A stretch of DNA of 64,000 nt from Subtercola frigoramans (GTDB taxonomy: Bacteria > Actinomycetota > Actinomycetes > Actinomycetales > Microbacteriaceae): the NCBI RefSeq assembly GCF_016907385.1, contig NZ_JAFBBU010000001.1, positions 682,001-746,000 on the forward strand. Reading direction: 5' to 3'. The notes beneath the pieces were generated by a model. The model made no database searches. It saw only the letters and a list, made by a program, of their open reading frames with translations, and had not been told where the DNA came from. This document shows positions 35,368-44,332 of this stretch, in pieces (position 1 is the first letter of the stretch; every line of letters starts with the position of its first letter). The translations under genes and the position numbers were made by a program.

Positions 35368-35706
35368 ATGAAACGGATTTCATACAGCGGCGGATCATTT
35401 CTCACTTCAGACGCTGTGGCCGACGCGCTCGCGCACTTCGTTGCCGCGCTCGGTTCGAGTCATCGCGCTGAGGCACTGGAGGTGCCGGTGATCAAGGACA
35501 ACGGTGAATCAGACGTTGTCCAGATGGTGATCGGGCCGGCGAGTGAGCTGGTGAGCACGACCGTCGATTCGGCGTTCGCCGAACCGGAGTCGGCCGCAGC
35601 CGTGCAGAACATGGTGCAGAAGACGATTGCCCTCGGTCGGCCCAGGCCGATCGCCGAATCCCAGTCCGAGGCGACAGCGACCGGGTTCGACTACGACGAG
35701 GTCTGA
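35368..35706 (+). CDS. Small conserved protein of unknown function
   Basis: A 112-residue soluble, acidic protein starting MKRISYSGGSFLTSD. It has no signal peptide or TM segment. The ATG at 35368 is preceded by GAGGCTGTAGGA. It resembles short conserved actinobacterial proteins, but I do not recognise a named family. It follows the response regulator by 55 bp and precedes a prolyl aminopeptidase gene. Confidence 0.7.
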   Translation: MKRISYSGGSFLTSDAVADALAHFVAALGSSHRAEALEVPVIKDNGESDVVQMVIGPASELVSTTVDSAFAEPESAAAVQNMVQKTIALGRPRPIAESQSEATATGFDYDEV

Positions 35707-35761
35707 CCGCATGGCTGGGCGACTGCTGGGCTTGGCGGGAGACACCGCCTAGGCTCGAACC

Positions 35762-36724
35762 ATGCGCCAGATGTATCCGGAAATCGAACCAGACGAGATC
35801 GGCTTCCTGCCAGTCGGTGACGGCCAGGAGCTCTACTGGGAGACGTCGGGCAACCCGGCGGGCAAACCCGTGGTCTTCCTGCACGGCGGGCCGGGTGGGG
35901 GCACCAGCCCCGCACACCGGCGCCTGTTCGACCCCGAACGCTACCGCATCGTTCTCTTCGACCAGCGCGGCTGCGGCCTGAGCCTGCCGCACGCCAGCGA
36001 ATCGTCTGCCCATCTCGCGGCCAACACCACCTGGCACCTCGTCAGCGACATCGAGAGACTCCGCACGCACCTCGGCATCGAGAAGTGGCAGGTCTTCGGC
36101 GGCTCGTGGGGGAGCACCCTCGCCCTGGCCTACGCCGAGACCCACCCCGAACGCGTGAGCGAGCTCGTGCTGCGCGGCATCTTCACCCTGCGCAAATCCG
36201 AGCTCGACTGGTTCTACGAAGGCGGGGCACGGATGATTGTTCCCGACCTCTGGCAGAAGTTCCTCGAGCCCGTTGCCCACGCCGAGCGCCACCATCTCAT
36301 TCGCGCCTATCACGAGCTTCTGGCAGACCCCGACCCGGGCATCCATGGCCCTGCTGCGGTCGCGTGGTCGACCTGGGAGGCCTCGACCATCACCCTGTTG
36401 CCGCGCGAGGAGCTCATTCGCCGCTTCGCGGAACCCGCATACGCCCTGGCCTTCGCCCGCATCGAGAACCACTACTTCGTCAACGAGGGGTGGCTCGACG
36501 AAGGCCAGCTCATCGCGAACGCCGGGGTTCTCCGGCACATTCCAGGAGCGATCGTGCAGGGCAGGTACGACCTCTGTACCCCCGCCGTGACGGCCTGGGA
36601 CCTGCACGAAGCCTGGCCGGAGGCGTCGTTCACCATGGTGCCCGACGCGGGACACGCCTTCGACGAGCCGGGCATTCTCGACGCGCTGATCGAGGCCACG
36701 GATCGCTTCGCCGATCTACAGTGA
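35762..36724 (+). CDS. pip: Prolyl aminopeptidase
   Basis: Alpha/beta-hydrolase of 320 residues that removes N-terminal proline from peptides. The oxyanion-hole motif HGGPGGGTSP (about 41-50) and the nucleophile elbow GGSWGST (Ser about 115) are typical of the S33 prolyl iminopeptidases. The catalytic Asp and His lie in the YDLCTP and GHAFDEP segments near the C-terminus. The start is ATG at 35762. The gene is convergent with the DMT gene, overlapping it by 9 bp. Confidence 0.92.
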   Translation: MRQMYPEIEPDEIGFLPVGDGQELYWETSGNPAGKPVVFLHGGPGGGTSPAHRRLFDPERYRIVLFDQRGCGLSLPHASESSAHLAANTTWHLVSDIERLRTHLGIEKWQVFGGSWGSTLALAYAETHPERVSELVLRGIFTLRKSELDWFYEGGARMIVPDLWQKFLEPVAHAERHHLIRAYHELLADPDPGIHGPAAVAWSTWEASTITLLPREELIRRFAEPAYALAFARIENHYFVNEGWLDEGQLIANAGVLRHIPGAIVQGRYDLCTPAVTAWDLHEAWPEASFTMVPDAGHAFDEPGILDALIEATDRFADLQ

Positions 36725-37729
36725 CTGACCGGCCCTGAGTTTCGGCTGGGGCGACAGTGCGAGTACGGCGAGGCCAGCGGCGAGAAGAACGAGGCCGGCC
36801 GCGATCGACGTGGTGAACTGCTCGTGCAGCACGACGAGCCCGAGCAGGGTGGCTGTGAGGGGTTCGACGAGGGTGAGGGTCGACGCCTGGGAGGCGGGTA
36901 TGCCCCGGAGGCCCCTGGCGAAGAGGGTGTAGGCGAGTGCGGTCGTCACCACGGCCAGCCAGAGAGCGGTCAGGCCGCCGCTCGACGTCGCCAGCCAGGC
37001 GAGATCCGAACCGAGCAGCACGGGCGTCATGATGACTGCGGCAGCTCCGAAGGTCGCACCCATCGTCGCCGACGGGGTCCAGCCGCGGTCGAGCAGGGCT
37101 TTGCTGCTCAGGGCGTACAGCGCATAGGAGGCACCTGCGCCGAGCGAGGCGAGAATGCCGAGTGCGGTGATGGTGCTGGGGGTCGTGGTGCCCGATCCGA
37201 AGAGCAGGGAGAGGGCCCCGGAGAGAGTGGCGACGCCCAGCGCCGCGATGGCCGTCGCCACGGCCCATCGCACCCCGGGTGCGCGACGGCGCACCAGCCA
37301 TTCGAGCAGGCCCGTGATGACGGGTGCCGAGCCGAGGGCGACCAGGGTGCCCACCGCGACGCCGTTCTGGCTCGTGCCGGTGAAGAAGGTGGGCTGGTAG
37401 ACGGCGACGCCGATGGCACCGATGGCCACGAGCATCCATTCGACCGGGCGAACGGCATGCAGGCGCGCGAGAAGGCTGGTGCGAGCCTGCCGCTGGGCGG
37501 TGGAGCCTGGATGGGAGCGAGCGCCTGAACGCGCGGCGAACAGGGCGAACAGGGCGAGCAGGGCCCCGCCGAAGACGATGCGGGCTGCCCCGAGCGAGAC
37601 GGCGCTGGCTGCCGGAGCCCCGAGAGCCTGCGCCGTGCCGGTTGTTCCGAAGCAGACGGCCGCACCGATGATCAGAATGGCGGATGCCCGGCCTCTGCCC
37701 CCTGGTGACGTCACACCAGATTCTGACAC
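36716..37729 (-). CDS. DMT superfamily (EamA) transporter
   Basis: Membrane protein of 337 residues with about ten TM helices and the duplicated EamA fold (ATSSGGLTALWLAVVTTALAY in the second half). It starts with GTG at 37729; another GTG 15 bp downstream could serve. Its 3' end overlaps the convergent pip gene. Export of a small metabolite is the general family role; the substrate is unknown. It is a second EamA paralogue in the window, distinct from the one at 24705-25583. Confidence 0.88.
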   Translation of the reverse strand: MSESGVTSPGGRGRASAILIIGAAVCFGTTGTAQALGAPAASAVSLGAARIVFGGALLALFALFAARSGARSHPGSTAQRQARTSLLARLHAVRPVEWMLVAIGAIGVAVYQPTFFTGTSQNGVAVGTLVALGSAPVITGLLEWLVRRRAPGVRWAVATAIAALGVATLSGALSLLFGSGTTTPSTITALGILASLGAGASYALYALSSKALLDRGWTPSATMGATFGAAAVIMTPVLLGSDLAWLATSSGGLTALWLAVVTTALAYTLFARGLRGIPASQASTLTLVEPLTATLLGLVVLHEQFTTSIAAGLVLLAAGLAVLALSPQPKLRAGQSL

Positions 37730-37762
37730 AGGTCGTCTGGCAGGCCCGATTCCTGACGGTGC

Positions 37763-39421
37763 TCAGAGGGCGTGGCGGGGCTCCTCTTCGCTGGGCTCGG
37801 AATCGTCGTTCCCGACTGACTCTTCGGTACGCTTCGGCGAGGTTCGGGGGGTGCCGCCCAGCGACAGTGTCGCGAGAAAGCCGATGGCCAGGAATCCCGC
37901 TGCGGTGAACGCGGCGTACTTGGTGCCGTCGCTGAACGCCACTTTGGCGGCATCTGCCGCTGCCGCGGTCTCTGGTGCCGCGGCAAGCGCACTGATCGAC
38001 GAGCCGGCGCTGTCGACCACGCTCGCCACGAGCGCGGTCCGCTCTGCCTCCGGCACCCCCTGGTCGCCCAGTTGGGAGTCGAGTGCGGCACCCGTCGCCG
38101 TGAAGAGCACGGTGCCGAGAATGGCGATACCGAGGGCAGAGCCGATCTGGCGTGCGGTCGACTGGGTGCCGGAGCCCTGCCCGCTCTGTTCGATGGGAAC
38201 ATCGCGGAGCACGACGCCGGTGAGCTGGGCGGTGGCGAGCCCGACGCCGAACCCGTAGACGAAGAGGAAGGGCACCAGCAGGCCCCAGGGAGTTGTGGAG
38301 GAGATGACGAAGCCGATGCTCGCGACACCGATGATCTCTGCGACGAGACCGATCCGCACGATCGTGACGGGAGAGACCTTGTTGCCGAACGCGCCGGCGA
38401 ACCCACTGGCGACGAACGAGCCGATGGCCAGCGCCAGAATGATGAACCCTGTCTGGAGCGCGTCGTACCCCAGCACGTTCTGCAGCCAGAGGGGCAGAGA
38501 CAGAATGATTCCGAATTCGCCGAGTGAGACGATCATCGCTGCGATGTTGCCGTTGCGGAAGGACGGGATCGCGAACAGGTCGAAGGCGAGCATGGTGCTC
38601 TTGCCGGCACGCTGCCGGCGACGGCCCCAGACCACGAACAACACGCCCGAGACGACGGAGATCGCGAAGGCGATCGGGATCGGCGACAACGCGTATGGCC
38701 AGGTGTAGTCGCCGATCACGGGCGCGTGGTTGGTGAGCCACCAGCCGTAGGTGCGGCCTTCGATCAGGCCGAACACCAGCGTTGCGCTCGCGACGACAGA
38801 CAGCACGGCGCCGAAGACATCGACGCGCCTGGTCGACCCCTCATCACGCGATTCGCGCACGAAGACGAGCACCCCGACGATGACGACGATGCCGAGGGGA
38901 ATGTTGATTCCGAAGGCCCAGCGCCACGAGAAGTACGTGGTGAGCCAGCCGCCGAGCAGTGGGCCGACCGCGGTCATCCCGCCGATCGTCGAACCCCAGA
39001 TAGCGAAGCCGAGAGCGCGCTCCTTGCCCCGGAAGTTGGCGTTGATGAGGGAGAGCGTGGTGGGCAGCACCATGGCGCCACCGACGCCCTGGACGACTCG
39101 CGCTGCGATGAGGAGCTCACCCGTCTGCGCCGCTGCAGCGAAGATCGAGGCGATGGCGAAGATGGCCACGCCGAGAATCAGCAGGCGTCGGCGACCGTAC
39201 CGGTCTGCGAGCGTGCCGAAGACCAGCAGCAGAGCTGCAAAGACGAGGGTGTACGACTCCTGCACCCACTGCACCTGCGTGGAGGTGATGCCGAGGTCCG
39301 TGATGATCGAGGGGATCGCCACGTTGACGATGGTCGAGTCGACGATGATGAGCGAGACGCCGATGCTGATGAAGACCAGCCCGGCCCAGCGGGCGCGAGC
39401 GCTTTGGGCAATGTTATTCAC
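37763..39421 (-). CDS. MFS drug efflux transporter (DHA2, EmrB/QacA type)
   Basis: Membrane protein of 552 residues with 14 predicted TM helices. It has the motif-A loop GTLADRYGRRRLLILG and the motif-C segment typical of antiporters (about residues 130-165). A long soluble tail near the C-terminus is rich in Asp/Ser/Glu. It starts with a GTG at 39421, immediately downstream of a quasi-palindrome resembling a MarR-type operator. The physiological substrate is unknown; drug or metabolite export is expected. Confidence 0.9.
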   Translation of the reverse strand: MNNIAQSARARWAGLVFISIGVSLIIVDSTIVNVAIPSIITDLGITSTQVQWVQESYTLVFAALLLVFGTLADRYGRRRLLILGVAIFAIASIFAAAAQTGELLIAARVVQGVGGAMVLPTTLSLINANFRGKERALGFAIWGSTIGGMTAVGPLLGGWLTTYFSWRWAFGINIPLGIVVIVGVLVFVRESRDEGSTRRVDVFGAVLSVVASATLVFGLIEGRTYGWWLTNHAPVIGDYTWPYALSPIPIAFAISVVSGVLFVVWGRRRQRAGKSTMLAFDLFAIPSFRNGNIAAMIVSLGEFGIILSLPLWLQNVLGYDALQTGFIILALAIGSFVASGFAGAFGNKVSPVTIVRIGLVAEIIGVASIGFVISSTTPWGLLVPFLFVYGFGVGLATAQLTGVVLRDVPIEQSGQGSGTQSTARQIGSALGIAILGTVLFTATGAALDSQLGDQGVPEAERTALVASVVDSAGSSISALAAAPETAAAADAAKVAFSDGTKYAAFTAAGFLAIGFLATLSLGGTPRTSPKRTEESVGNDDSEPSEEEPRHAL

Positions 39422-39424
39422 ACG

Positions 39425-39471
39425 CCTAGTATTTCACTTACCTAGATAAATCGCCAAGCGAATGAGCGATT
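39425..39471. promoter_or_regulatory. Candidate operator ahead of the MFS gene
   Basis: TTACCTAGATAA (39438-39449) is one base from a perfect palindrome; a half-site CCTAGTAT lies at 39425. AATCGC and GCGATT (39449-39454, 39466-39471) form a further 6-bp inverted repeat with an 11-nt spacer. This AT-rich patch abuts the start codon. It would suit a MarR/TetR-type repressor; none is encoded nearby. Confidence 0.4.
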
Positions 39472-39501
39472 CTGTGCGCATCAGATTGTCGACGCGAGGT
39501 G

Positions 39502-39933
39502 TCAGCGACGAGGCAATTCTCCCGATCGCAGTCGTGCCACGACGGTCGCGATGATGACCACTGCAGCCACGGCGATGGCCGTGGTCGCGACCGGCGTGGA
39601 GGGAAGCGTTCCGGTGAGTCGGGACACCGCGACCCAGGCGATACCCCACGAGAGCGAGAACATCGGGGCGAGCCTCCCCCGGCCATAGACAGCCAGCAGC
39701 ACGCCGACCAGTCCGGCAACGACGACGACGGCCACGCCCCATACCTCGGCAGGCAGCCCCCCTCCGGCGGGAGCAACGAGCGTGGAGTCGGCACCGAGTG
39801 CTCCACCAGCGGCTTCAGCGATGGGGGTTCCCCCTGCCGCCCCCGAGCCCACGAAGGCACCGACGACCGCGACGACTGCGCTGAAGACGACGACACTCTG
39901 GCGCACGGTGTCTTGTCGTGTGGATGAACTCAT
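39502..39933 (-). CDS. Small membrane protein of unknown function
   Basis: A 143-residue protein with four probable TM helices (around 16-36, 62-82, 88-106 and 116-136). A Gly/Ala-rich stretch lies between the first two. The C-terminus is basic (ARLRSGELPRR). No family is recognised. It lies upstream of the MFS gene in the same direction, so it may share a transcript with it, and is divergent from the third two-component system. Confidence 0.65.
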   Translation of the reverse strand: MSSSTRQDTVRQSVVVFSAVVAVVGAFVGSGAAGGTPIAEAAGGALGADSTLVAPAGGGLPAEVWGVAVVVVAGLVGVLLAVYGRGRLAPMFSLSWGIAWVAVSRLTGTLPSTPVATTAIAVAAVVIIATVVARLRSGELPRR

Positions 39934-40097
39934 GATTCAACCGTAACCGGCTGTGCTCTGCACGGGGGAGGCCGGCCAGTAGATCGATCGGTGGCGAACG
40001 GTTTCAGGTCAGTCTGAGAATCCGCACACTTTCGGAAGACGCTCGGGAAGCGAATGTGCGGGCGTGCGAGCATGATGCTCAAGGAAGGGAGCATCGC

Positions 40098-40787
40098 GTG
40101 CGACTGCTGGTTGTCGAAGACGAAGAAGAGATGGGCCGTCTGATTGCCCGGGGGCTCGAAGCGGAGGGCTACGCTGTCGACGTCACCGACAACGGGGTGG
40201 ATGCTCTGATCAAGGCGGGGTCGGTGTCATACGTCGCCGCACTCGTCGACGTCATGCTGCCGGGAATGTCGGGCTTCGAGTTCTGCCGGCATCTGCGCTC
40301 GCAGGCGAGTACCCTGCCGATTCTGCTTCTTACGGCCCGGGATGCTGTGGACGACCGCGTACGAGGCCTCGACGCCGGTGCTGACGACTACCTCACGAAG
40401 CCGTTTGCCTTTGCAGAACTGACGGCCCGCATCCGTGCGCTCGTGAGGCGTGAAACGGCAACGCCGAAGCTCTCGGTCAGGGTGGGGCAACTCGTCATCG
40501 ACAACCAGACACGCCGTGCGGTGATCGCCGGCACGAGCCTCGCCCTCAGCCCGAAGGAGTTCGAGCTGCTGAGGGTGCTGGCCCAGCGACAGGGTGAGGT
40601 GCTCACCCGCTCGGAGATTCTCACCGAGGTCTGGGGCAAGAGCGAGAACATCGATGCCAACGTCGTCGACCAGTACGTGAGCTACCTGCGACGCAAGATC
40701 GACCCGCTGGGTTCAGGTATCTCGATCATCACGCGCCGGGGAATCGGCTACGGGCTCGACATCGACGACCTGGCAGGAAGCGTGTGA
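40098..40787 (+). CDS. OmpR-family response regulator
   Basis: Regulator of 229 residues. The receiver shows VVEDEEEMG, the phospho-Asp in ALVDVMLPGMSG and the Lys in YLTKPFAF; a winged-helix output domain (about 130-228) follows. I chose the GTG at 40098, which begins RLLVVEDEEE and is preceded by AAGGAAGGGAG; the upstream frame is only 14 codons longer. It shares a 4-bp overlap with the kinase gene. Confidence 0.92.
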   Translation: MRLLVVEDEEEMGRLIARGLEAEGYAVDVTDNGVDALIKAGSVSYVAALVDVMLPGMSGFEFCRHLRSQASTLPILLLTARDAVDDRVRGLDAGADDYLTKPFAFAELTARIRALVRRETATPKLSVRVGQLVIDNQTRRAVIAGTSLALSPKEFELLRVLAQRQGEVLTRSEILTEVWGKSENIDANVVDQYVSYLRRKIDPLGSGISIITRRGIGYGLDIDDLAGSV

Positions 40788-42259
40788 CAGAGGCCGCTGG
40801 CCCCGTGATGCGGAAGGGCCCCCGGCTTCTTCGTCGGCTCTCGATTCGCGCCAGGCTCACGGCTGGCGCGCTGATCATCGCCGGGGTGTTCTTCGCCGGA
40901 ACTGCCTTCGCGGTTCACCAGCAGGTCGAAGCGACACTCACCAACTCGTCGATCCTGCTCCTGCAGAACGACTCGTCGCTCTTCGAGGAGCAGATCGTCG
41001 ATGGCAAAGACGCCGATCTCGACCGCCCCGGCCAGGGCCAGTTGGTCGCCGTGATCGACCCGGCAGGTACCGTGCGCCTGTCGACGTTCCCCGCTGAGCT
41101 CGAGCCGATGCTCAGTTCACTGGCTGCGGCGGGAACGGCACCGCAGAACGTGCACACCACGGCCGCTGACTATCTCGTGCTCGCACACACGGTGAGCGCA
41201 CCCGACGGCCAGTGGCAGGTTGTCGCCGCCCGCAACGAGGGCGCGTCCCGGCTCTCTCTCGATTCACTCACCCGTGCCCTCACAATCGGCCTCGTCGTGC
41301 TCACGCTGCTGTTCGGCCTCGGATCATGGGTGCTGGCCTCGGCAGCACTTCGGCCGGTCTCTGCAATGCGGCGAACCGCAGAGCAGCTGAGAGCTGCCGA
41401 TCGCCTGGCACCGGTCGGCTCCGGCCCCCACAAGCCTGAGCTGCTGCCCGTCGGGCCCGCACACGATGAGCTCTCCGAACTGGCGACCACCCTCAACGCA
41501 CTGATCGAACAGCTGCGGGCATCGGCCGACCGTGAAAAACAGTTGGTCTCTGACGCAAGCCATGAACTCCGCACACCGCTAGCGATCCTCCAGGCCCAGC
41601 TCGAGCTCGCCCACCTCAGTGCAGGAGACCCGGATGCCCTGCTCAGCGAGATCGAATCCGCCGAGCTCACCGTCAAACGCCTCTCGCAGCTCGCCGCGGG
41701 TCTTCTCGAACTGACGCACATCGAAGCCGCGCAGCAGCAGGATTCGACGCCGGTCACCGAGATGGCCGACGAGATCGTCGAGGCAGTCGCGCGAGCCTCG
41801 CTGCTCTCTGGCGATTCTGGAGTCGCCGTGACCTCCTCGACGGCCGGGAACATCGTGGGCACGATGGGCCGGGTCGGGCTGTCACCGCACAATTTCGGCC
41901 GGGTCATCGACAACCTGGTGAGCAATGCCGTTGCAGCGTTGACGTGTCCTGGCGCAGAACAGTCGTCGGAACGGTCGGTCGAGGTGCTGTTGACTCTTCC
42001 GACTGCGGCGAGACTGAGGCTCGAAGTGCGCGACGACGGGCCCGGGATGGCGTCGGAGTTCGTGCCCCTGGCGCTCGATCGGTTCGCTCGGGAAGATACC
42101 TCACGCGCTGCCCGTGGGCGATCATCCGGTGCCGGTCTCGGCCTGTCGATCGTGGCTGCGCTGGTGTCGTCTGCAGGAGGGACTGTTAGCATAACCAACC
42201 GACGGCCGCGGGGGCTCAGCGTGGTGGTGGACCTGCCCGTTACAGAAGAGACGTCGTGA
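40784..42259 (+). CDS. Sensor histidine kinase
   Basis: Membrane kinase of 491 residues. Two TM helices (about 28-45 and 165-185) border an extracellular region of about 120 residues without a recognisable ligand fold. A HAMP-like segment, the H-box DASHELRTPLAI (His about 262) and an ATP-binding domain (DDGPGM, GAGLGLSIV) follow. Its GTG overlaps the regulator stop. The DedA gene overlaps its own stop by 4 bp, so the three are co-translated; the sensed signal is unknown. Confidence 0.92.
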   Translation: MTEAAGPVMRKGPRLLRRLSIRARLTAGALIIAGVFFAGTAFAVHQQVEATLTNSSILLLQNDSSLFEEQIVDGKDADLDRPGQGQLVAVIDPAGTVRLSTFPAELEPMLSSLAAAGTAPQNVHTTAADYLVLAHTVSAPDGQWQVVAARNEGASRLSLDSLTRALTIGLVVLTLLFGLGSWVLASAALRPVSAMRRTAEQLRAADRLAPVGSGPHKPELLPVGPAHDELSELATTLNALIEQLRASADREKQLVSDASHELRTPLAILQAQLELAHLSAGDPDALLSEIESAELTVKRLSQLAAGLLELTHIEAAQQQDSTPVTEMADEIVEAVARASLLSGDSGVAVTSSTAGNIVGTMGRVGLSPHNFGRVIDNLVSNAVAALTCPGAEQSSERSVEVLLTLPTAARLRLEVRDDGPGMASEFVPLALDRFAREDTSRAARGRSSGAGLGLSIVAALVSSAGGTVSITNRRPRGLSVVVDLPVTEETS

Positions 42260-42954
42260 GGATGAGTGCTGTGTTTTCTGAAGTGGCTGCAAGCGGAGCG
42301 GCCGTACTGGCCGCTATCAACCCGATCAACCCGGAGTCGATCATCTCGGGTGCGGGCCCCTGGGCCCTCGTGGTCGTCTGCGCCATTGTGTTCGCGGAGA
42401 CGGGACTTCTGATCGGCTTCGTACTGCCCGGCGACACCCTGCTGTTCTTCACCGGACTGCTGACCTACACCGGCGTGATCTCTGCGCCGCTGTGGCTTGT
42501 GCTGCTGGCCGTCTCGCTGTCGGCCATACTGGGGGACCAGCTGGGGTACTTCATCGGCTATCGAACGGGCCCTCGAATCTTCGAGCGAAAAGACAGCGGG
42601 CTCTTCAGCACGAAGAATGTGGCCAGAACCCAGCAGTTCTTCGACAAGTACGGCGGAACCGCCGTGATTCTCGCGCGGTTCGTCGCCGTGGTGCGCACCT
42701 TCGCGCCCGTTGCGGCTGGTGTGGGCAAGATGCACTACCTGCGGTTTCTCGGCTACAACGCGATCGGCGCCGTTGCCTGGGCCTTCATCGTCATTCTGCT
42801 CGGCTACTTCCTGGGCCACATTCCGGGGGTGGCCGACGTGGTGACGCAGTACATCGACGTGGTCATCATCGGAATCGTCGTGATCTCGCTCGGCACTGTG
42901 CTGGTGCAGGTGCTGCGGTCACGGCGCAAGCAGGGCAAGCAGGGAGAATCCTGA
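42256..42954 (+). CDS. DedA-family membrane protein
   Basis: Membrane protein of 232 residues with the DedA/SNARE-associated fold. The key E..FPV..GD-like segment appears as FVLPGDTLLFF, followed by GDQLGYFIGYRTG and the arginine-containing FARFVAVVRTFAPVAAG motif. DedA proteins flip or transport phospholipids, including undecaprenyl phosphate, and support envelope stress tolerance. Start is GTG at 42256 or ATG at 42262. Coupling to a two-component kinase suggests that this envelope function is under its control. Confidence 0.88.
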   Translation: MRMSAVFSEVAASGAAVLAAINPINPESIISGAGPWALVVVCAIVFAETGLLIGFVLPGDTLLFFTGLLTYTGVISAPLWLVLLAVSLSAILGDQLGYFIGYRTGPRIFERKDSGLFSTKNVARTQQFFDKYGGTAVILARFVAVVRTFAPVAAGVGKMHYLRFLGYNAIGAVAWAFIVILLGYFLGHIPGVADVVTQYIDVVIIGIVVISLGTVLVQVLRSRRKQGKQGES

Positions 42955-42975
42955 TCGAGCGCATAAGCTCGGGGT

Positions 42976-44322
42976 ATGGTTTCTTCTCCCTTCACCGTCT
43001 CCCAGGAGCGCAAGCTCGTCACTGAGCTGCCCGGCCCGAAATCGAAAGAACTGCACGCGCGTCGACTGAAGACGGTGTCGCGCGGTGCGGGCACCCTCGT
43101 CGACATCTACATGGACCACGGTTCGGGCGCGATCCTGGTCGACGTCGATGGCAACCAGATCATCGACCTGGGCTGCGGGATCGGCGTGACGACCATCGGG
43201 CACGCGCATCCGGCCATTGCGGCTGCTGCGGCTGCCCAGGCCACCAAGCTCACACACACACTGTTCACCGTGACGCCGTATGAGAACTACCTGCGGGTCG
43301 CAGAGAAGCTCGCCGAGATCACCCCCGGTGACTTCGAAAAGCGGTCGATCCTCGTGAACTCCGGCGCAGAAGCGGTCGAGAACGCCGTCAAGATCGCGCG
43401 CAAGTTCACCGGCAGGCGTGCCATCGCGACCCTCGATCACGCTTTTCACGGTCGTACGAACCTGACAATGGCGATGACCTACCGCCCCTGGCCCGAGCGC
43501 GCGGGCATGGGCCCGTTCCCCGGTGAGATCTACAGCGTGCCGACGAGCTATCCCTTCCGTGACCCCGAGGGCATGACCGGTGTCGAAGCGGCCGAGCGCA
43601 CCATCGACTACATCAACACCCACATCGGGGCGACCGAGCTCGCCGCGTTCTTCGTCGAACCGATCCAGGGCGACGGCGGCATCGTCATTCCCGCCCCCGG
43701 TTTCTTCGAGACGATGAGCGCGTTCTGCACAGAGAACGGCATCGTCTTCGTCTCCGACGAGATCCAGGCCGGTATCGCCAGAACGGGTGCCTGGTATGCC
43801 ATCGAGCACAGCGGCGTGGTGCCCGACCTGATCACGAGTGCCAAGGGCATCGCCGGCGGTTTCCCGCTAGCGGCGGTGACGGGTCGAGCAGAGATCATGG
43901 ATGCTGTGCAGCCCGGTGGCATCGGTGGCACCTTCGGCGGCAACCCCGTGTCGACGGCCGCGGCCCTCGCTGTGTTCGACGTGATCGAATCCGATGGCCT
44001 GATTGCAGAGGCCCAACGCGTGGAGCGTGCCTTCTTCGCGCGGATCGGCGATTGGCCAGAACGCTTCAGCGTGGTCGGCGAGGTGCGCGGCAAGGGCGCG
44101 ATGATCGGTGTCGAACTGGTTCTCCCCGGCACGCGAAAGCCCAATCCCGCGGCGCTCACGGCGGTCATCAAGCACGCAACGACGAACGGTGTCATCGTTC
44201 TCGACGCAGGCAGCTGGGACAGCGTTCTGCGGTTCCTGCCGAGCGTCGTGATCAGCGAAGCGCTCATCGACGATGCAGCCACAGTGATCGAAGAAGCCCT
44301 CACCCTCCTCGAGAACGCCTGA
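42976..44322 (+). CDS. gabT: 4-aminobutyrate aminotransferase
   Basis: Class III PLP aminotransferase of 448 residues that converts GABA and 2-oxoglutarate to succinate semialdehyde and glutamate. The PLP Lys lies in SAKGIAGGFPLAAV, and the segment FVSDEIQAGIARTG holds the cofactor-binding Asp. It has the usual N-terminal GIGVTTIGHAHP motif. Start is ATG with a GGGG just upstream. No succinate-semialdehyde dehydrogenase gene is adjacent; a glutamate decarboxylase gene occurs 14 kb downstream. Confidence 0.9.
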   Translation: MVSSPFTVSQERKLVTELPGPKSKELHARRLKTVSRGAGTLVDIYMDHGSGAILVDVDGNQIIDLGCGIGVTTIGHAHPAIAAAAAAQATKLTHTLFTVTPYENYLRVAEKLAEITPGDFEKRSILVNSGAEAVENAVKIARKFTGRRAIATLDHAFHGRTNLTMAMTYRPWPERAGMGPFPGEIYSVPTSYPFRDPEGMTGVEAAERTIDYINTHIGATELAAFFVEPIQGDGGIVIPAPGFFETMSAFCTENGIVFVSDEIQAGIARTGAWYAIEHSGVVPDLITSAKGIAGGFPLAAVTGRAEIMDAVQPGGIGGTFGGNPVSTAAALAVFDVIESDGLIAEAQRVERAFFARIGDWPERFSVVGEVRGKGAMIGVELVLPGTRKPNPAALTAVIKHATTNGVIVLDAGSWDSVLRFLPSVVISEALIDDAATVIEEALTLLENA

Positions 44323-44332
44323 GTCGCCCCCC

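Noticed and set aside
36630..38741. 703-codon minus-strand frame over the DMT and MFS genes
   Set aside because: It overlaps two clear membrane protein genes in another frame, and its translation is an Arg/His/Pro-rich shadow.
40068..40080. Short palindrome GAGCATGATGCTC before the third response regulator
   Set aside because: It lies next to the ribosome binding site and is too short to separate from chance in this base composition.
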